The notes under the pieces are model-generated. The model did no database searches. It saw nothing but the letters and a program-made list of their open reading frames with translations, and had not been told where the DNA came from. Positions 18,389-27,503 of a DNA stretch of 64,000 bases are shown here, in pieces. The translations under genes were made by a program, and so were the position numbers. The first letter of the stretch is position 1. Each line of letters begins with the position of its first letter. Source of the DNA: an uncultured Proteiniphilum sp. (GTDB taxonomy: Bacteria > Bacteroidota > Bacteroidia > Bacteroidales > Dysgonomonadaceae). The stretch lies in assembly GCA_927407015.1 (NCBI GenBank), contig CAKMJT010000002.1, forward strand, positions 1-64,000, in the 5' to 3' direction.

Positions 18389-19609
18389 TTGAAAGAACTC
18401 GATATATCCAGGATACGGGGCGATTTTCCCATCCTTGCACGGGAGGTGTACGGAAAGCGGCTGGTATACCTCGACAATGCCGCCACGACGCAAAAACCGC
18501 GTTGCGTGATGGATAAGATCACGGAGATGTATGCCACGGTGAACGCCAATGTGCACAGGGGGGTGCATTTCCTGAGTCAGGCGGCTACGGAAGAGCATGA
18601 GTCCTCCCGAAGAACGGTACAGCAATTTATCCATGCTGCATCATCCAACGAAATCGTCTTCACCCGTGGGACAACAGAGTCGATCAACCTCGTGGCATCG
18701 TCGTTTTGCCGGTCTTTCTGTACTGCCGGCGATGAGATACTGATAACAGCCATGGAGCATCATTCCAATATCGTTCCCTGGCAACTCCAGGGAGAGATAC
18801 AGGGACTGAAGCTGCAGGTAGCCCCCATCAACAGCAAGGGTGAGCTGATTCTGGAAGAGTTGGAGAAGAAGATTTCTCCCCGCACCAGGCTGATCGCTGT
18901 CACCCATATCTCCAACGTGCTGGGTACGGTCAATCCCATCGAAGAGATCGTTGCAATAGCCCACCGGCATGGCATCCCTGTGCTGATAGATGCCGCACAG
19001 TCGGTGCAGCACACAAGAGTGGATGTCCGGGCTCTAGACTGTGATTTTCTGGTATTCTCCTCCCACAAGATCTACGGTCCCACCGGTGTGGGCGTCCTTT
19101 ATGCCAAAGAGAAATGGCTGGACGCCATGCCCCCGTATCAGGGCGGGGGAGAGATGATTGAGACGGTGACGTTTGAAAAGACCACCTTCAACAAGCTGCC
19201 CTATAAGTTCGAGGCAGGCACACCCGACTATATCGGGACTGCTGCATTGGCAACGGCGCTGGATTATGTCTCCGCCCTTGGCATCGATGCGATTGCCCGC
19301 TATGAGCATGCATTGCTGGTGTATGCCACGGAGCGACTGCTCACCGTCCCGGGATTGCGTATCCTGGGCAATGCCGGAAACAAAAGCAGTGTGATCTCCT
19401 TTTTGGTGGATGGCATTCATCCCTACGATATGGGTACGCTCCTCGACAGGATGGGTATCGCCGTGCGAACTGGCCATCACTGCGCAGAACCCCTGATGGA
19501 ACTGCTGGGTGTGGATGGTACTGTTCGCGCCTCCTTCGCTTTCTACAATACAAAGGAGGAGGTCGATCAGCTTCTGAAAGGAATAGAGAAAATCGTCCGG
19601 ATGTTCTGA
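18389..19609 (+). CDS. sufS: SufS cysteine desulfurase
   Basis: A 406-residue PLP enzyme that takes sulfur from cysteine and feeds it to the Suf scaffold. Motifs: the N-terminal YLDNAATTQKP, TEHHSN-like AMEHHSNIVPWQ, the PLP-binding Lys in FSSHKIYGPTGVG, and the catalytic Cys in RTGHHCAEPLM near residue 363. The start codon (TTG at 18389) follows GGAGGTGATAAA, an unusually good Shine-Dalgarno for this genome, and the translation then runs straight into the normal SufS N-terminus. No separate SufE was seen in the window. Confidence 0.96.
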   Translation: MKELDISRIRGDFPILAREVYGKRLVYLDNAATTQKPRCVMDKITEMYATVNANVHRGVHFLSQAATEEHESSRRTVQQFIHAASSNEIVFTRGTTESINLVASSFCRSFCTAGDEILITAMEHHSNIVPWQLQGEIQGLKLQVAPINSKGELILEELEKKISPRTRLIAVTHISNVLGTVNPIEEIVAIAHRHGIPVLIDAAQSVQHTRVDVRALDCDFLVFSSHKIYGPTGVGVLYAKEKWLDAMPPYQGGGEMIETVTFEKTTFNKLPYKFEAGTPDYIGTAALATALDYVSALGIDAIARYEHALLVYATERLLTVPGLRILGNAGNKSSVISFLVDGIHPYDMGTLLDRMGIAVRTGHHCAEPLMELLGVDGTVRASFAFYNTKEEVDQLLKGIEKIVRMF

Positions 19610-19721
19610 AACAAGCCCGGACAAGATACTACAGGTGTTGAAGGGTGATGACGCATGAAAGCCCCTGCCGGAAAAGCATCAATTAATTGTTTCAGGATTG
19701 TGTCAGATTCCAGCTATTTGT

Positions 19722-19729
19722 TACTTTTG
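19722..19729 (+). promoter_or_regulatory. -7 box (TACTTTTG) before sigma gene
   Basis: TACTTTTG matches TAnnTTTG. A TTG at 19698-19700, at roughly -33 spacing, coincides with the false upstream start of the sigma frame, which supports the ATG at 19752 as the true start. Confidence 0.65.
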
Positions 19730-19751
19730 CCCTGACAAGCAGTGTTTCACT

Positions 19752-20327
19752 ATGCAGAAAGATTTTCCCGGGTACGGCAGAAATGAAGACCATACTTTAT
19801 TTATTCTCGTAAAGAGAAGAGATAAAGAGGCTTTCTCCATGATATATCAGAAATATCACCGGTATCTCTATGCACTGGCACTGAAGTATCTGAAAGATAC
19901 CCATATGGCTGAGGATGCCGTGCAGCATGTCTTTGTCAAATTATGGGAGACTACACAGGATATCCAGATTGAGATTAACCTGAAGAATTACCTCTATACG
20001 ATGACCAAGAACTATATCCTGAATTTTATCCGGGATCACAGGGAATCGGTCTCACTGAATTATGTCAATGCTCAGATGGATTTCCCGGGTCAGGAGGATA
20101 TCCTGAAAACGGTGGAGAACAAAGAGATGCACGATCTGCTCTATAAAGGAATCGACCTGCTACCACCGCAAAAGAAAGAGGTGTGCATGCGGAAACTGGA
20201 GTCGACTGACAGCAATCAACAGATAGCAGACAAGATGGGTATATCGGTACATACCGTGAAATCTCATTATCAGGAATCGCTGAAAATACTGCGTAATTAT
20301 TTTCAGATGATCAGGATGATTTTTTGA
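19752..20327 (+). CDS. FecI-like ECF sigma-70 factor
   Basis: 191 residues. Region 2 is visible (AEDAVQHVFVKLWE) together with region 4 (LPPQKKEVCMRKLESTDSNQQIADKMGISVHTVKSHYQ). The ATG at 19752 is chosen because a promoter lies just upstream, inside the longer open frame. It is followed by its FecR-like anti-sigma gene after a 66-bp gap. Its likely target is the STN-carrying SusC at 28497, though a pilus-like cassette now lies between them, so the cassette could also be a target. The match between this pair and either target is inference. Confidence 0.93.
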   Translation: MQKDFPGYGRNEDHTLFILVKRRDKEAFSMIYQKYHRYLYALALKYLKDTHMAEDAVQHVFVKLWETTQDIQIEINLKNYLYTMTKNYILNFIRDHRESVSLNYVNAQMDFPGQEDILKTVENKEMHDLLYKGIDLLPPQKKEVCMRKLESTDSNQQIADKMGISVHTVKSHYQESLKILRNYFQMIRMIF

Positions 20328-20393
20328 GGAAAAATGAAGAAACAACTCATTTCTTTCGGATGGTAATGTGTCAATAGTTAAAGTAAAGAGTGA

Positions 20394-21377
20394 ATGCATA
20401 TAAAGGATAGCGACATAGTTAAGAAGGTAATCTCGGAGAATGCCACTAAAAATGAGGCAAAAAACGTGATTGACTGGTTCTCGGCATCCATTGAAGGGCA
20501 ACAGTTCCTGTCGGACATGATCGACCGGGATGCCTATCTGATGGAGGCTGACCCGCATACCGGCCTGTCGTTTACCCCCATGCAGTCGAACCTCCTTTTT
20601 GCAAGAATAGAGAAGAAAATAAACAACAACCGGATGCGAAGGCTGTCATTCAGGGTGGCTGCGGTCCTATTCCCTTTTCTCCTGATGATTGGTTTCGGAT
20701 GGTATCTCAATTCCAGAACCTCCCTCTTCGAGGGAACAACCTACGCCGAACTCTATATACCCAAGGGTGAAGACGGGCGTGTCATCTTCCAGGACGGTAC
20801 CGAGGTGTTTCTCAATGCAGACACCCGCATTCGCTATCCCGAACGTTTCGGCCTGCTGAAAAGAGAGGTGTGGATCGACGGGGAGGCCTACTTCAACGTT
20901 GCCTCCAACAACAGGCGCCCGTTTGTGGTCCATACCCAAAACACGGCCGTGAAAGTGACGGGCACTTCATTCAATATCAATTCTTACCGCGACAGCGACA
21001 AGATACGGGTGGTGCTCGACAAGGGGAAAGTAGCTTTCGAGACCGAACAGAGCAGTTACGCCATGTTACCGGGGCAGCAGATAGAATACGACAAGATAAC
21101 GGGTAAGATCACCCTGCAGAACCTGATGCATCCCTCCAATCTCTCCCTGTGGAAGAACAATGTGATCTTCTTCTATGATACTCCTCTTGCGGAGGTGATG
21201 AAGGTATTAGAGCGGAAATTCAATGTGAAATTTAATGTACAGGATCAGGACGTGCTCAGCTACTCCTATACGATTACCACTAAACAGTCATCCATCGACA
21301 GTGTGATGAGAGAATTGCAGAAAATTGCCCCGGTGAAATTTCATCTGATGGACAACCAGGTGCATGTTTCTAAATAA
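20394..21377 (+). CDS. FecR family anti-sigma factor
   Basis: A 327-residue inner-membrane anti-sigma factor. A hydrophobic helix lies at about residues 84-104 (VAAVLFPFLLMIGFGWYL). The periplasmic FecR domain has IPKGEDGRVIFQDGTEVFLN, GEAYFNVA and a C-terminal STN-like module. It should restrain the sigma factor encoded just upstream and be relieved by the STN domain of a SusC transporter. Unlike the pair at 7.7-9.3 kb, no susC follows directly: 7.1 kb with pilus-like genes intervenes. Confidence 0.93.
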   Translation: MHIKDSDIVKKVISENATKNEAKNVIDWFSASIEGQQFLSDMIDRDAYLMEADPHTGLSFTPMQSNLLFARIEKKINNNRMRRLSFRVAAVLFPFLLMIGFGWYLNSRTSLFEGTTYAELYIPKGEDGRVIFQDGTEVFLNADTRIRYPERFGLLKREVWIDGEAYFNVASNNRRPFVVHTQNTAVKVTGTSFNINSYRDSDKIRVVLDKGKVAFETEQSSYAMLPGQQIEYDKITGKITLQNLMHPSNLSLWKNNVIFFYDTPLAEVMKVLERKFNVKFNVQDQDVLSYSYTITTKQSSIDSVMRELQKIAPVKFHLMDNQVHVSK

Positions 21378-22125
21378 TCCATCCACGGACAAATTCCCTG
21401 AAAAGGATTTTGCCAGTTCATTACTAATTTTTAGCATATACTTTTAAAATAGAAGCTGCAGCGTCAAGGCTCTTGCAATTTTCAGTTTATTTGGCGCCAG
21501 GAGTGTCTTTAAACATATAGGACATGACTGTTTTATACAATACCACAGCGTTGAAAGATACAGTTTTTTAGTTAAATATAATTAAATCTGTGTCCTTTTT
21601 TTTTTGTTTTAAAAAAATGTTGTACTTTTGCGCCGTCTGCACGATAAATGAATTGCAAGAGGTTGAATGAGAACATTTTAAATGATATACGCAGAAGATT
21701 GATTATATTTTAAAAACATTAAATATACATACGCGTTGAATGATTGTTCCGTTATTTACTAAAAATCCTAAAATGTGCGTTGAGAATCGCAATCATAAAT
21801 ACGCCTTTTGAAATTAATATCCCAACAAAGGGTTTATTCCTGATAATTCCATAGATCCGAGCCGGTATACCTGAATGAATGTCCGAAAAGTAAAAACAAG
21901 TGTCCAATTTAGTAAACAGAATACATTGAATACGTGTCTTATGCATCATAAACGGGGTTTGATTACAAATCATACACAGTTTCTGCAAATGAAAGATATG
22001 CTATGGAACAAAAGAAAATAATTGCATTCCACCCGATCCGTCAGACGGGATGACCGGAATAACTTGTATTCAAAAAAATAATATCAATACTATATAAATT
22101 AAAAAATTAAAACTTATTTATCCGA
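21378..22125. other. 748-bp non-coding region with long pilin leader
   Basis: No supported gene. A 78-codon minus-strand frame (21752-21988) has no recognisable features. The region holds a strong promoter-like site (21603-21630) and then about 490 nt of AT-rich leader before the pilin-like gene, long for this genome. A small imperfect hairpin lies at about 22035-22052 (ATCCGTC/GACGGGAT). I saw no inverted repeats flanking the promoter that would suggest an invertible switch. Confidence 0.5.
21603..21630 (+). promoter_or_regulatory. Promoter for pilin-like gene (TTTG...TACTTTTG)
   Basis: TTTG at 21603-21606 and TACTTTTG at 21623-21630 fit the Bacteroidota -33/-7 pattern with 16 bp between. 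Transcription would start near 21636 and leave an untranslated leader of about 490 nt. Confidence 0.65.
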
Positions 22126-22701
22126 ATGAAAACAAAAAAATTAGTATTTGTGTGCTCGCTTATTCTTTTCGGTCTTGGATCTGTGAACAGTGCCATAGCT
22201 CAGACAGACAATGTAACGTTGAATCTGAAATTCAAACCTGTACAAACGATCATGGTCAATCCGGGACAGGAGACAGTAGACTTCTTATATCAAACCGAAG
22301 CTGACTACGCTAATGGAGTAACTTTAGCAGCCAAAACAAAACACCTAAAAGTCTTTAGTACCGGTCGCTTCCAGGTGGATGTAAAAACCAGTGGCGCAAA
22401 CTTTACATCAGGTAATACTGCGATAACAATTCCGGTGAGCAATGTCAGTGTAAAGGCTACCGCTTCCGAAGGAAACGAACGAACATATGCTTCTATTGGT
22501 ACTGTAGTACCTTTGTCTAATTCCGATCAAATGATCATACAGTCCAACGGAGGCGGCAGGAACCTGGAGTTTGATGTGGAATATGATAACACTGCCGATG
22601 CTACCGATGCCTATATTGACGGATATAAAAGCAGTCAACTGGATGGCGATGGAGCAACCGTGTTTACTACGACGCTGACCTATTCTATCACAACAATCTG
22701 A
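22126..22701 (+). CDS. Secreted pilin-like subunit (major subunit candidate)
   Basis: A 191-residue protein with a Sec signal peptide (cleavage after about residue 25, ...NSAIAQ) and one beta-rich domain. It has no lipobox, so it is not a type V (FimA/Mfa-type) pilin precursor. The C-terminus TTTLTYSITTI is an alternating beta strand, as expected for a subunit finished by donor-strand exchange. A paralogue lies at 27504-28082; both share KFKPVQTI/RFRPVQTI, a V-N-P or V-T-A strand, FSTG.FQV, IPVS.VS and YDNTA. It is followed by a hairpin-T terminator-like element and then the chaperone gene, a typical arrangement for a highly expressed major subunit. Assignment is from context and motifs, not a database hit. 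Confidence 0.7.
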   Translation: MKTKKLVFVCSLILFGLGSVNSAIAQTDNVTLNLKFKPVQTIMVNPGQETVDFLYQTEADYANGVTLAAKTKHLKVFSTGRFQVDVKTSGANFTSGNTAITIPVSNVSVKATASEGNERTYASIGTVVPLSNSDQMIIQSNGGGRNLEFDVEYDNTADATDAYIDGYKSSQLDGDGATVFTTTLTYSITTI

Positions 22702-22719
22702 AATTATCTCATGTAATAC

Positions 22720-22759
22720 AAAGGGAAGGAGCGTCTTTTCGGCTATACCTTCCCTTTTT
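22720..22759 (+). terminator. Hairpin after pilin gene, likely partial terminator
   Basis: AAAGGGAAGG (22720-22729) pairs perfectly with CCTTCCCTTT (22748-22757), with an 18-nt loop and Ts following. It separates the subunit gene from the downstream chaperone and could lower expression of the assembly genes relative to the subunit. Confidence 0.75.
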
Positions 22760-22796
22760 AGTTTAATCATGTTCCGGAAACTAAAACCTAACACAG

Positions 22797-23609
22797 ATGA
22801 GATATTGGCAATCGATACGATTAACCCTGGTATGGGGCATCTCTCTCCTGATGACCCCTATGCTCCAGGCGCAGGTAGGGCTGTCAGTCTCCCCGCCGAG
22901 GGTGTATTATACATTGGGTGCGGGTGAGAGCGCTGCACAGCAGATACTGGTGAGTAATACCAGCAACCAACATGCACTCGATCTCTCTATAACCTTTGGC
23001 GACTGGAAATACGATGAAAGCGGCAACAATATCATGCTACCACCCGATACGCTCAGCAACAGCTGTGCTTCGTGGCTCAGCCTGCCGGAAGGAACCTATA
23101 TCACGCTGGAGCCGGGAGAGAGTCGCAACATTGGGTTGGTGATGACGGTTCCATCCGGTATTGATGCTGATGACAATGTCCGGACTGCCATGGTCTACAT
23201 AACACAAATGAACCCGGTAGATGGTGTGGATGCCAGGGGTGCTGCCATCCGCATCAATGTGCGACAGGGTATCAAGATATACCGGAAAGGGAGACAACCT
23301 GAGCAAAAACGACTGGAAATTGTGAATATGTCATTGGATAGAGAAAATAATATCATCGGACTCAATTTTCACAACAAGGGAAATAGCTGGGTCAACGGTA
23401 TGTTAAAGGCTACCTTGTTCAACCGGACTACCGGCAAGGAGGTATCGCTGGGTGAAACCGAATTTTACACCATGCCGGGTGATCAACGCAAAGTGGGCAT
23501 TCCTATCAAGGAACTACCCACAAAAGGAGATTATACTGCCACCGTTATCCTCGATTACGGTGATGAGACCGCATTGGAAGCAGCAGAACTGGAGTTCAGT
23601 TATGACTAA
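22797..23609 (+). CDS. PapD-like periplasmic pilus chaperone
   Basis: 270 residues: signal peptide about 1-26, then two immunoglobulin-like domains. The chaperone hallmarks are visible. Arg35 in SVSPPRVYY sits where PapD Arg8 does. Lys160 in NVRQGIKIYRKG sits where PapD Lys112 does, on the G1-like strand. These two residues normally anchor the subunit C-terminus. An intervening WLSLPEG...LEPGES.NIGL.M.VP segment also follows the family pattern. It should cap and deliver the pilin-like subunits encoded on either side. The gene overlaps the next by 8 bp. Confidence in fold is good; the exact partner set is inferred. Confidence 0.82.
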   Translation: MRYWQSIRLTLVWGISLLMTPMLQAQVGLSVSPPRVYYTLGAGESAAQQILVSNTSNQHALDLSITFGDWKYDESGNNIMLPPDTLSNSCASWLSLPEGTYITLEPGESRNIGLVMTVPSGIDADDNVRTAMVYITQMNPVDGVDARGAAIRINVRQGIKIYRKGRQPEQKRLEIVNMSLDRENNIIGLNFHNKGNSWVNGMLKATLFNRTTGKEVSLGETEFYTMPGDQRKVGIPIKELPTKGDYTATVILDYGDETALEAAELEFSYD

Positions 23610-24618
23610 ACGGCATCTGTTCTGTTTCTTTATCGCATTCATTGTTACCACGCCATCTTACACACAGGAGTTTACATTGTGGGGAAACCCTTATGTCGGG
23701 ATCTATTCCTACAATGGCATCACTACCAACGGCTATTATACCCTGGTCGTGAAGGAGAACTGGGGTACCGAGCTGTATGCGGAGGATTGGCGTATGACCG
23801 TCAGGCTGACGGGAGACATTGTTTCACAGGATGGGACGAAAGTGTTTCCATCCAATAAAGTCGGTCTCGTCCTGTCAAGTACGGAGGGACAACCCTCTTC
23901 CATTCCCGATGTCAGTGAAATCAACCTGTCTTACCCTGTGATGCTGAACGGTACCCAGGAAATAGACCTGGTGAACGGAGCCAACGTGGCGCTGACCAAT
24001 AAGGTGGGAAATAATTTTGTCTATTATCAGTTTCAGATGAATTTTCAACTGGCAGCTATCGGGGGTGGTTACCTCGATCTGCTGGATGATGACACCGGCA
24101 ACAAAACAATTACCTATTCAGCACCTTTCGAATTCAAAGCCTATATCGGAGGAGAGGAGTTTACCATTCACCGCACCTATGACATCCTGCAGGTGCACAA
24201 GCTCTCCACCAATAAAAACTACGCCATCCTTGTGAATCCGGTGAATGTGGATCTGGAATTTAACACGGTAGCAGATTATGCAAACGGTAAAAATATCACT
24301 TTTCCCAACGCGGTGACCGTGAAATCAAATGTTGCCTACCAGTTAAGGGTCAGCTCCATTTACCCCAACTTCTCTTCCACATCGGGTAATATATTGCCAC
24401 TGGATATGGTACGTGTGCAATTGTCGGGTGATGGTCAGACCACTTCACACATGGTGCTTTCCGATGCGATGGTGACATTGCTTCAGGGGTCTTCTACCGG
24501 AGGCGGATCCAAAGTGTATGATCTGACATTCTCTACCGTGGCGAATGATGCCCGTATACTCGATCTGCCGACCGAACAGTATAGTGCCAGCCTGCTTTTC
24601 GAAATTACCCCTCAATAG
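23602..24618 (+). CDS. Two-domain secreted protein, tip-adhesin candidate
   Basis: 338 residues with a signal peptide (about 1-22). Residues about 23-200 form one beta-rich domain without a family I recognise. Residues about 206-338 resemble the pilin-like subunit: ILVNP, then ADYANG (the same six residues as in the subunit), a Y.LRV.S strand, PNFSS, and a terminal alternating strand SASLLFEITPQ. A receptor domain followed by a pilin domain is the layout of FimH-type tip adhesins. The start at 23602 overlaps the chaperone gene by 8 bp, so translation is probably coupled. The longer open frame from 23452 lies inside the chaperone gene and lacks the signal peptide. Confidence 0.65.
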   Translation: MTKRHLFCFFIAFIVTTPSYTQEFTLWGNPYVGIYSYNGITTNGYYTLVVKENWGTELYAEDWRMTVRLTGDIVSQDGTKVFPSNKVGLVLSSTEGQPSSIPDVSEINLSYPVMLNGTQEIDLVNGANVALTNKVGNNFVYYQFQMNFQLAAIGGGYLDLLDDDTGNKTITYSAPFEFKAYIGGEEFTIHRTYDILQVHKLSTNKNYAILVNPVNVDLEFNTVADYANGKNITFPNAVTVKSNVAYQLRVSSIYPNFSSTSGNILPLDMVRVQLSGDGQTTSHMVLSDAMVTLLQGSSTGGGSKVYDLTFSTVANDARILDLPTEQYSASLLFEITPQ

Positions 24619-24620
24619 GA

Positions 24621-27437
24621 ATGTGGTTAAAAACAAGATCAACAGCGACCCTGGTTATACTGATCGGCCTTCATTTGTCTGTGGCAATGAAAGCAGAAAC
24701 AGTCGCAGCACAACCGGTTGATATTGAAATAAAGTCCATCTCGGAAAAAGGGCAGCTGTTGAGTCATGTGCTGAAGGTGGTCAATCAATCTGATATTTCC
24801 TTCGACGGGGTCATCGCGGTGAACGCAGCTGCCGGTATGCGACCGCTCTCACAGGGGGAACAAGCGGTTCACATCGCCCCCGGCGACAGCGGATTTGTTT
24901 CCTTCAAGCTGCTGCTGACGAAGGATCTGACTGCCGGGGAGAAAAAGGTCCGCTATGACGTGCTAAACGAGGCCAAAAAGAGCGTGGCACACTGTGAAGC
25001 TTCACTGCAGATTGCACAGCGTGAACGACTCACACTGCTGGCTGATCAGGCACCCATACTTATCACTGACCCGGATGATTCGGTGCGCGTCCGCGTGACG
25101 GTCAGCAACAGCGGTAATATGACCGAACAGATCACGCTGGTATTCAATGTGCCTAACCTACGGAATGCACCTCCATTTACCGAAGTAACTGCATCCCTGT
25201 CACCCGGTGATGAACGGGAATTTACCCACCTATTTATGGCGAGCAGCAACCTGCTTGCCGAAGAACGGTTTCAGGTTCGGATTATTGCCATGAAAGGGAG
25301 TGAGAAAAAAATTGTCGATACCAAAATGGTAACCATACACAGTATCAGCACCCGGCGCAGTTACAATACCCTCCTGCGTGATCAGATGGCAGAATATGGC
25401 GAAGGGACGTCCGATAATGCCATACAGCTGAGCTACCGCACCTATAACAACACCTCCTCTACCATCCAGCTCCAGGGAGGAGGGTACCTCGACCTGCCCG
25501 CAGGATACCTGCATCTCAAAGGAAACATCTACCAATACAACACCCGGCCGCTCCCCTATGTGACCAACACATCACTCACCTACCGTCTCTTCGGTAATGA
25601 GTTCACAATGGGTAATGTAAGTGAGCAGGCAGAGCTCTCGCTCTACGGCAGAGGAGTGAAAGCAAGCTTCTCCGATAGTTTGGGGAGCCGGCGGTTCTCC
25701 ATCGGCGCCATCGACCAGAACTACAACCTGTTGGCCACCGAACCATGGTTTAACGATTACTATTCGTTTTTTGTAAAGGGAGAACTGGGAGCAGACACAG
25801 GAGACACGGGTGCCACTGTGGGCTATGTCTTTCAACGGAATCCTTATGAACGGGCTCTCTTTCACATGGCATCAGTCGCGTGGCGCTACCGTTTCAGTGA
25901 CCAATGGGAGCTGGAGATGAATAGTCACGGTTCGATGGCACAATACCAGGAGACAGCGGATCATAAACTCACCGGTGCGGCAGAACTGAGGTATCGTGGT
26001 ACACTCTTTTCCGATCTGATGCTCAATGGATCGGCCTACTACAGCGATCCCTATTTCTCCGGGAACAGGAAGGGGGCTTTATCCCTCTCGCAGGGCGTGA
26101 GTAAAAGATTGTCAGACAATATCTATCTGAGCGGATCTTTCAGCTACAATAAATCGGAGCCAAAATCGTATACCTACAATTACAATTATCGATCAGAAAA
26201 CAGCTACGGTAACTTCTCCGTCTCACTGCCCGGACTTCCCGGTTTTACCTCATCCCTCCTGTACAATTATCAGCGCGAAAGCTCACCTACCTATTCCCGG
26301 TATATCGGGGAAGCAGGGATTGATCAAAATCTGACCATGGCTGCCCACCGACTGGGATGGCAGTGGCGCTGGCAGCATCCCGCCGGCAACCATTCTCTCT
26401 TTGGGAGCCTGGAGGGAGGATCATTCCGAAATCCGGTCGGTGAAAGTCGCGAAAGGCAGGGAAAAGCTTCATTGAGCTATGCATACCGATGGCTCACCAC
26501 CGGGGTTACCTGGCAGCAGGGGGCTTATTATCTCTATGAACAGGTGATGGCACAACAACTGCACAGGGAGTTTACAAGATTCACTGCATCGGCATCGGTC
26601 AATCATCGCTTCTCCAATAGCTTTCACCTCTCTTCCGGATTCAACTTTACACGCGATGTCTATCAGGGTAGTGTACCCTCGGTCAACATCAATGTGCGCT
26701 ATATTACCCGGCATCATCTCTCCTTCTCCCTCAGCGGAAACTGGTATAAGTATCCCCTGATACAAAACAGGGACATCCTGAATCTGGAGGCTGGTGTCCG
26801 CTATCAGTTCAGCAAACGCGAGCCGCTGAGAGGGAAGAAGAGCTCGCTGATCGCAAAGGTTTATTACGACCACAACGGCAACAGTCGCTATGACAAGGGC
26901 GATGTGCCGGCAGAAGGTTATCTCCTCGACATTGACCGGAAAACATTTAAAACCGGCACCAACGGAGAGGTGCGCTACACCTCCGTTCCCTTCGGAAGCT
27001 ATGCTGTGAAACCCATGCAGGCAGGTCAGTGGTCGTTCGATCAGCAGGAGTTCAACGTGAACAGGTTCAGCACACTGGTCGAGATACCCCTCCGGCAAAG
27101 CGGAACCTTAAAAGGGAAAATAAGGTACAGTGAAGGTGAAAATAGCGTAGATGTGGTACAACGCTACGAAGGGTTGCGATTTTTTATCACCGGCACCGAT
27201 GGTAGGGTTCGTCAGACTGTAGTCACAGGAAGTGAGGGAAGTTTTCTTACCTTCCTGCCTGTGGGTGAGTATACTGTTTCACTGGATTTGAAAACACTGG
27301 TGGAGCATACCCACTGTGCCAAACCGCAGCGAATGATACAGATAGAAGCCGGGAAAGTAATCGAACTGGAACCGTTCGATATTCAGATTCAATCAAGAAA
27401 AGTCAATGTAAAGAAATTCTTTGCCCAACAAGAATGA
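24621..27437 (+). CDS. Large outer-membrane barrel, candidate usher
   Basis: 938 residues with a signal segment (about 5-30). Two immunoglobulin-like domains follow at about 31-235. Then about 500 residues rich in aromatic, alternating strands (for example ELRYRGTLFSDLMLNGSAYY) form a probable barrel. Two small beta-sandwich domains at about 740-938 close the protein, the first with KVYYDHNGNSRYDKGDV, a pattern also seen in ushers of the CS1/alternate chaperone-usher class. It starts 2 bp after the tip-candidate stop. Position next to chaperone and subunits suggests a pilus usher, but the classical usher N-terminal domain is not evident. An alternative is another outer-membrane export or anchor protein. 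Confidence 0.6.
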   Translation: MWLKTRSTATLVILIGLHLSVAMKAETVAAQPVDIEIKSISEKGQLLSHVLKVVNQSDISFDGVIAVNAAAGMRPLSQGEQAVHIAPGDSGFVSFKLLLTKDLTAGEKKVRYDVLNEAKKSVAHCEASLQIAQRERLTLLADQAPILITDPDDSVRVRVTVSNSGNMTEQITLVFNVPNLRNAPPFTEVTASLSPGDEREFTHLFMASSNLLAEERFQVRIIAMKGSEKKIVDTKMVTIHSISTRRSYNTLLRDQMAEYGEGTSDNAIQLSYRTYNNTSSTIQLQGGGYLDLPAGYLHLKGNIYQYNTRPLPYVTNTSLTYRLFGNEFTMGNVSEQAELSLYGRGVKASFSDSLGSRRFSIGAIDQNYNLLATEPWFNDYYSFFVKGELGADTGDTGATVGYVFQRNPYERALFHMASVAWRYRFSDQWELEMNSHGSMAQYQETADHKLTGAAELRYRGTLFSDLMLNGSAYYSDPYFSGNRKGALSLSQGVSKRLSDNIYLSGSFSYNKSEPKSYTYNYNYRSENSYGNFSVSLPGLPGFTSSLLYNYQRESSPTYSRYIGEAGIDQNLTMAAHRLGWQWRWQHPAGNHSLFGSLEGGSFRNPVGESRERQGKASLSYAYRWLTTGVTWQQGAYYLYEQVMAQQLHREFTRFTASASVNHRFSNSFHLSSGFNFTRDVYQGSVPSVNINVRYITRHHLSFSLSGNWYKYPLIQNRDILNLEAGVRYQFSKREPLRGKKSSLIAKVYYDHNGNSRYDKGDVPAEGYLLDIDRKTFKTGTNGEVRYTSVPFGSYAVKPMQAGQWSFDQQEFNVNRFSTLVEIPLRQSGTLKGKIRYSEGENSVDVVQRYEGLRFFITGTDGRVRQTVVTGSEGSFLTFLPVGEYTVSLDLKTLVEHTHCAKPQRMIQIEAGKVIELEPFDIQIQSRKVNVKKFFAQQE

Positions 27438-27447
27438 ACCGTGAAGA

Positions 27448-27491
27448 GAGGTGATGATCTGAACTCCCTTGCCGAACGGAACATTCACCTC
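27448..27491. terminator. Weak hairpin between convergent genes
   Basis: GAGGTGA (27448-27454) can pair with TCACCTC (27485-27491), lying between the convergent usher-like and second pilin-like genes. T-runs are poor, so termination here is uncertain. Confidence 0.35.
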
Positions 27492-27503
27492 CCTGCAAGA
27501 CTT

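Noticed and set aside
21752-21988. 78-codon minus-strand frame in the pilin leader region
   Set aside because: No signal, domain or promoter; lies in an AT-rich leader of the plus-strand transcript.
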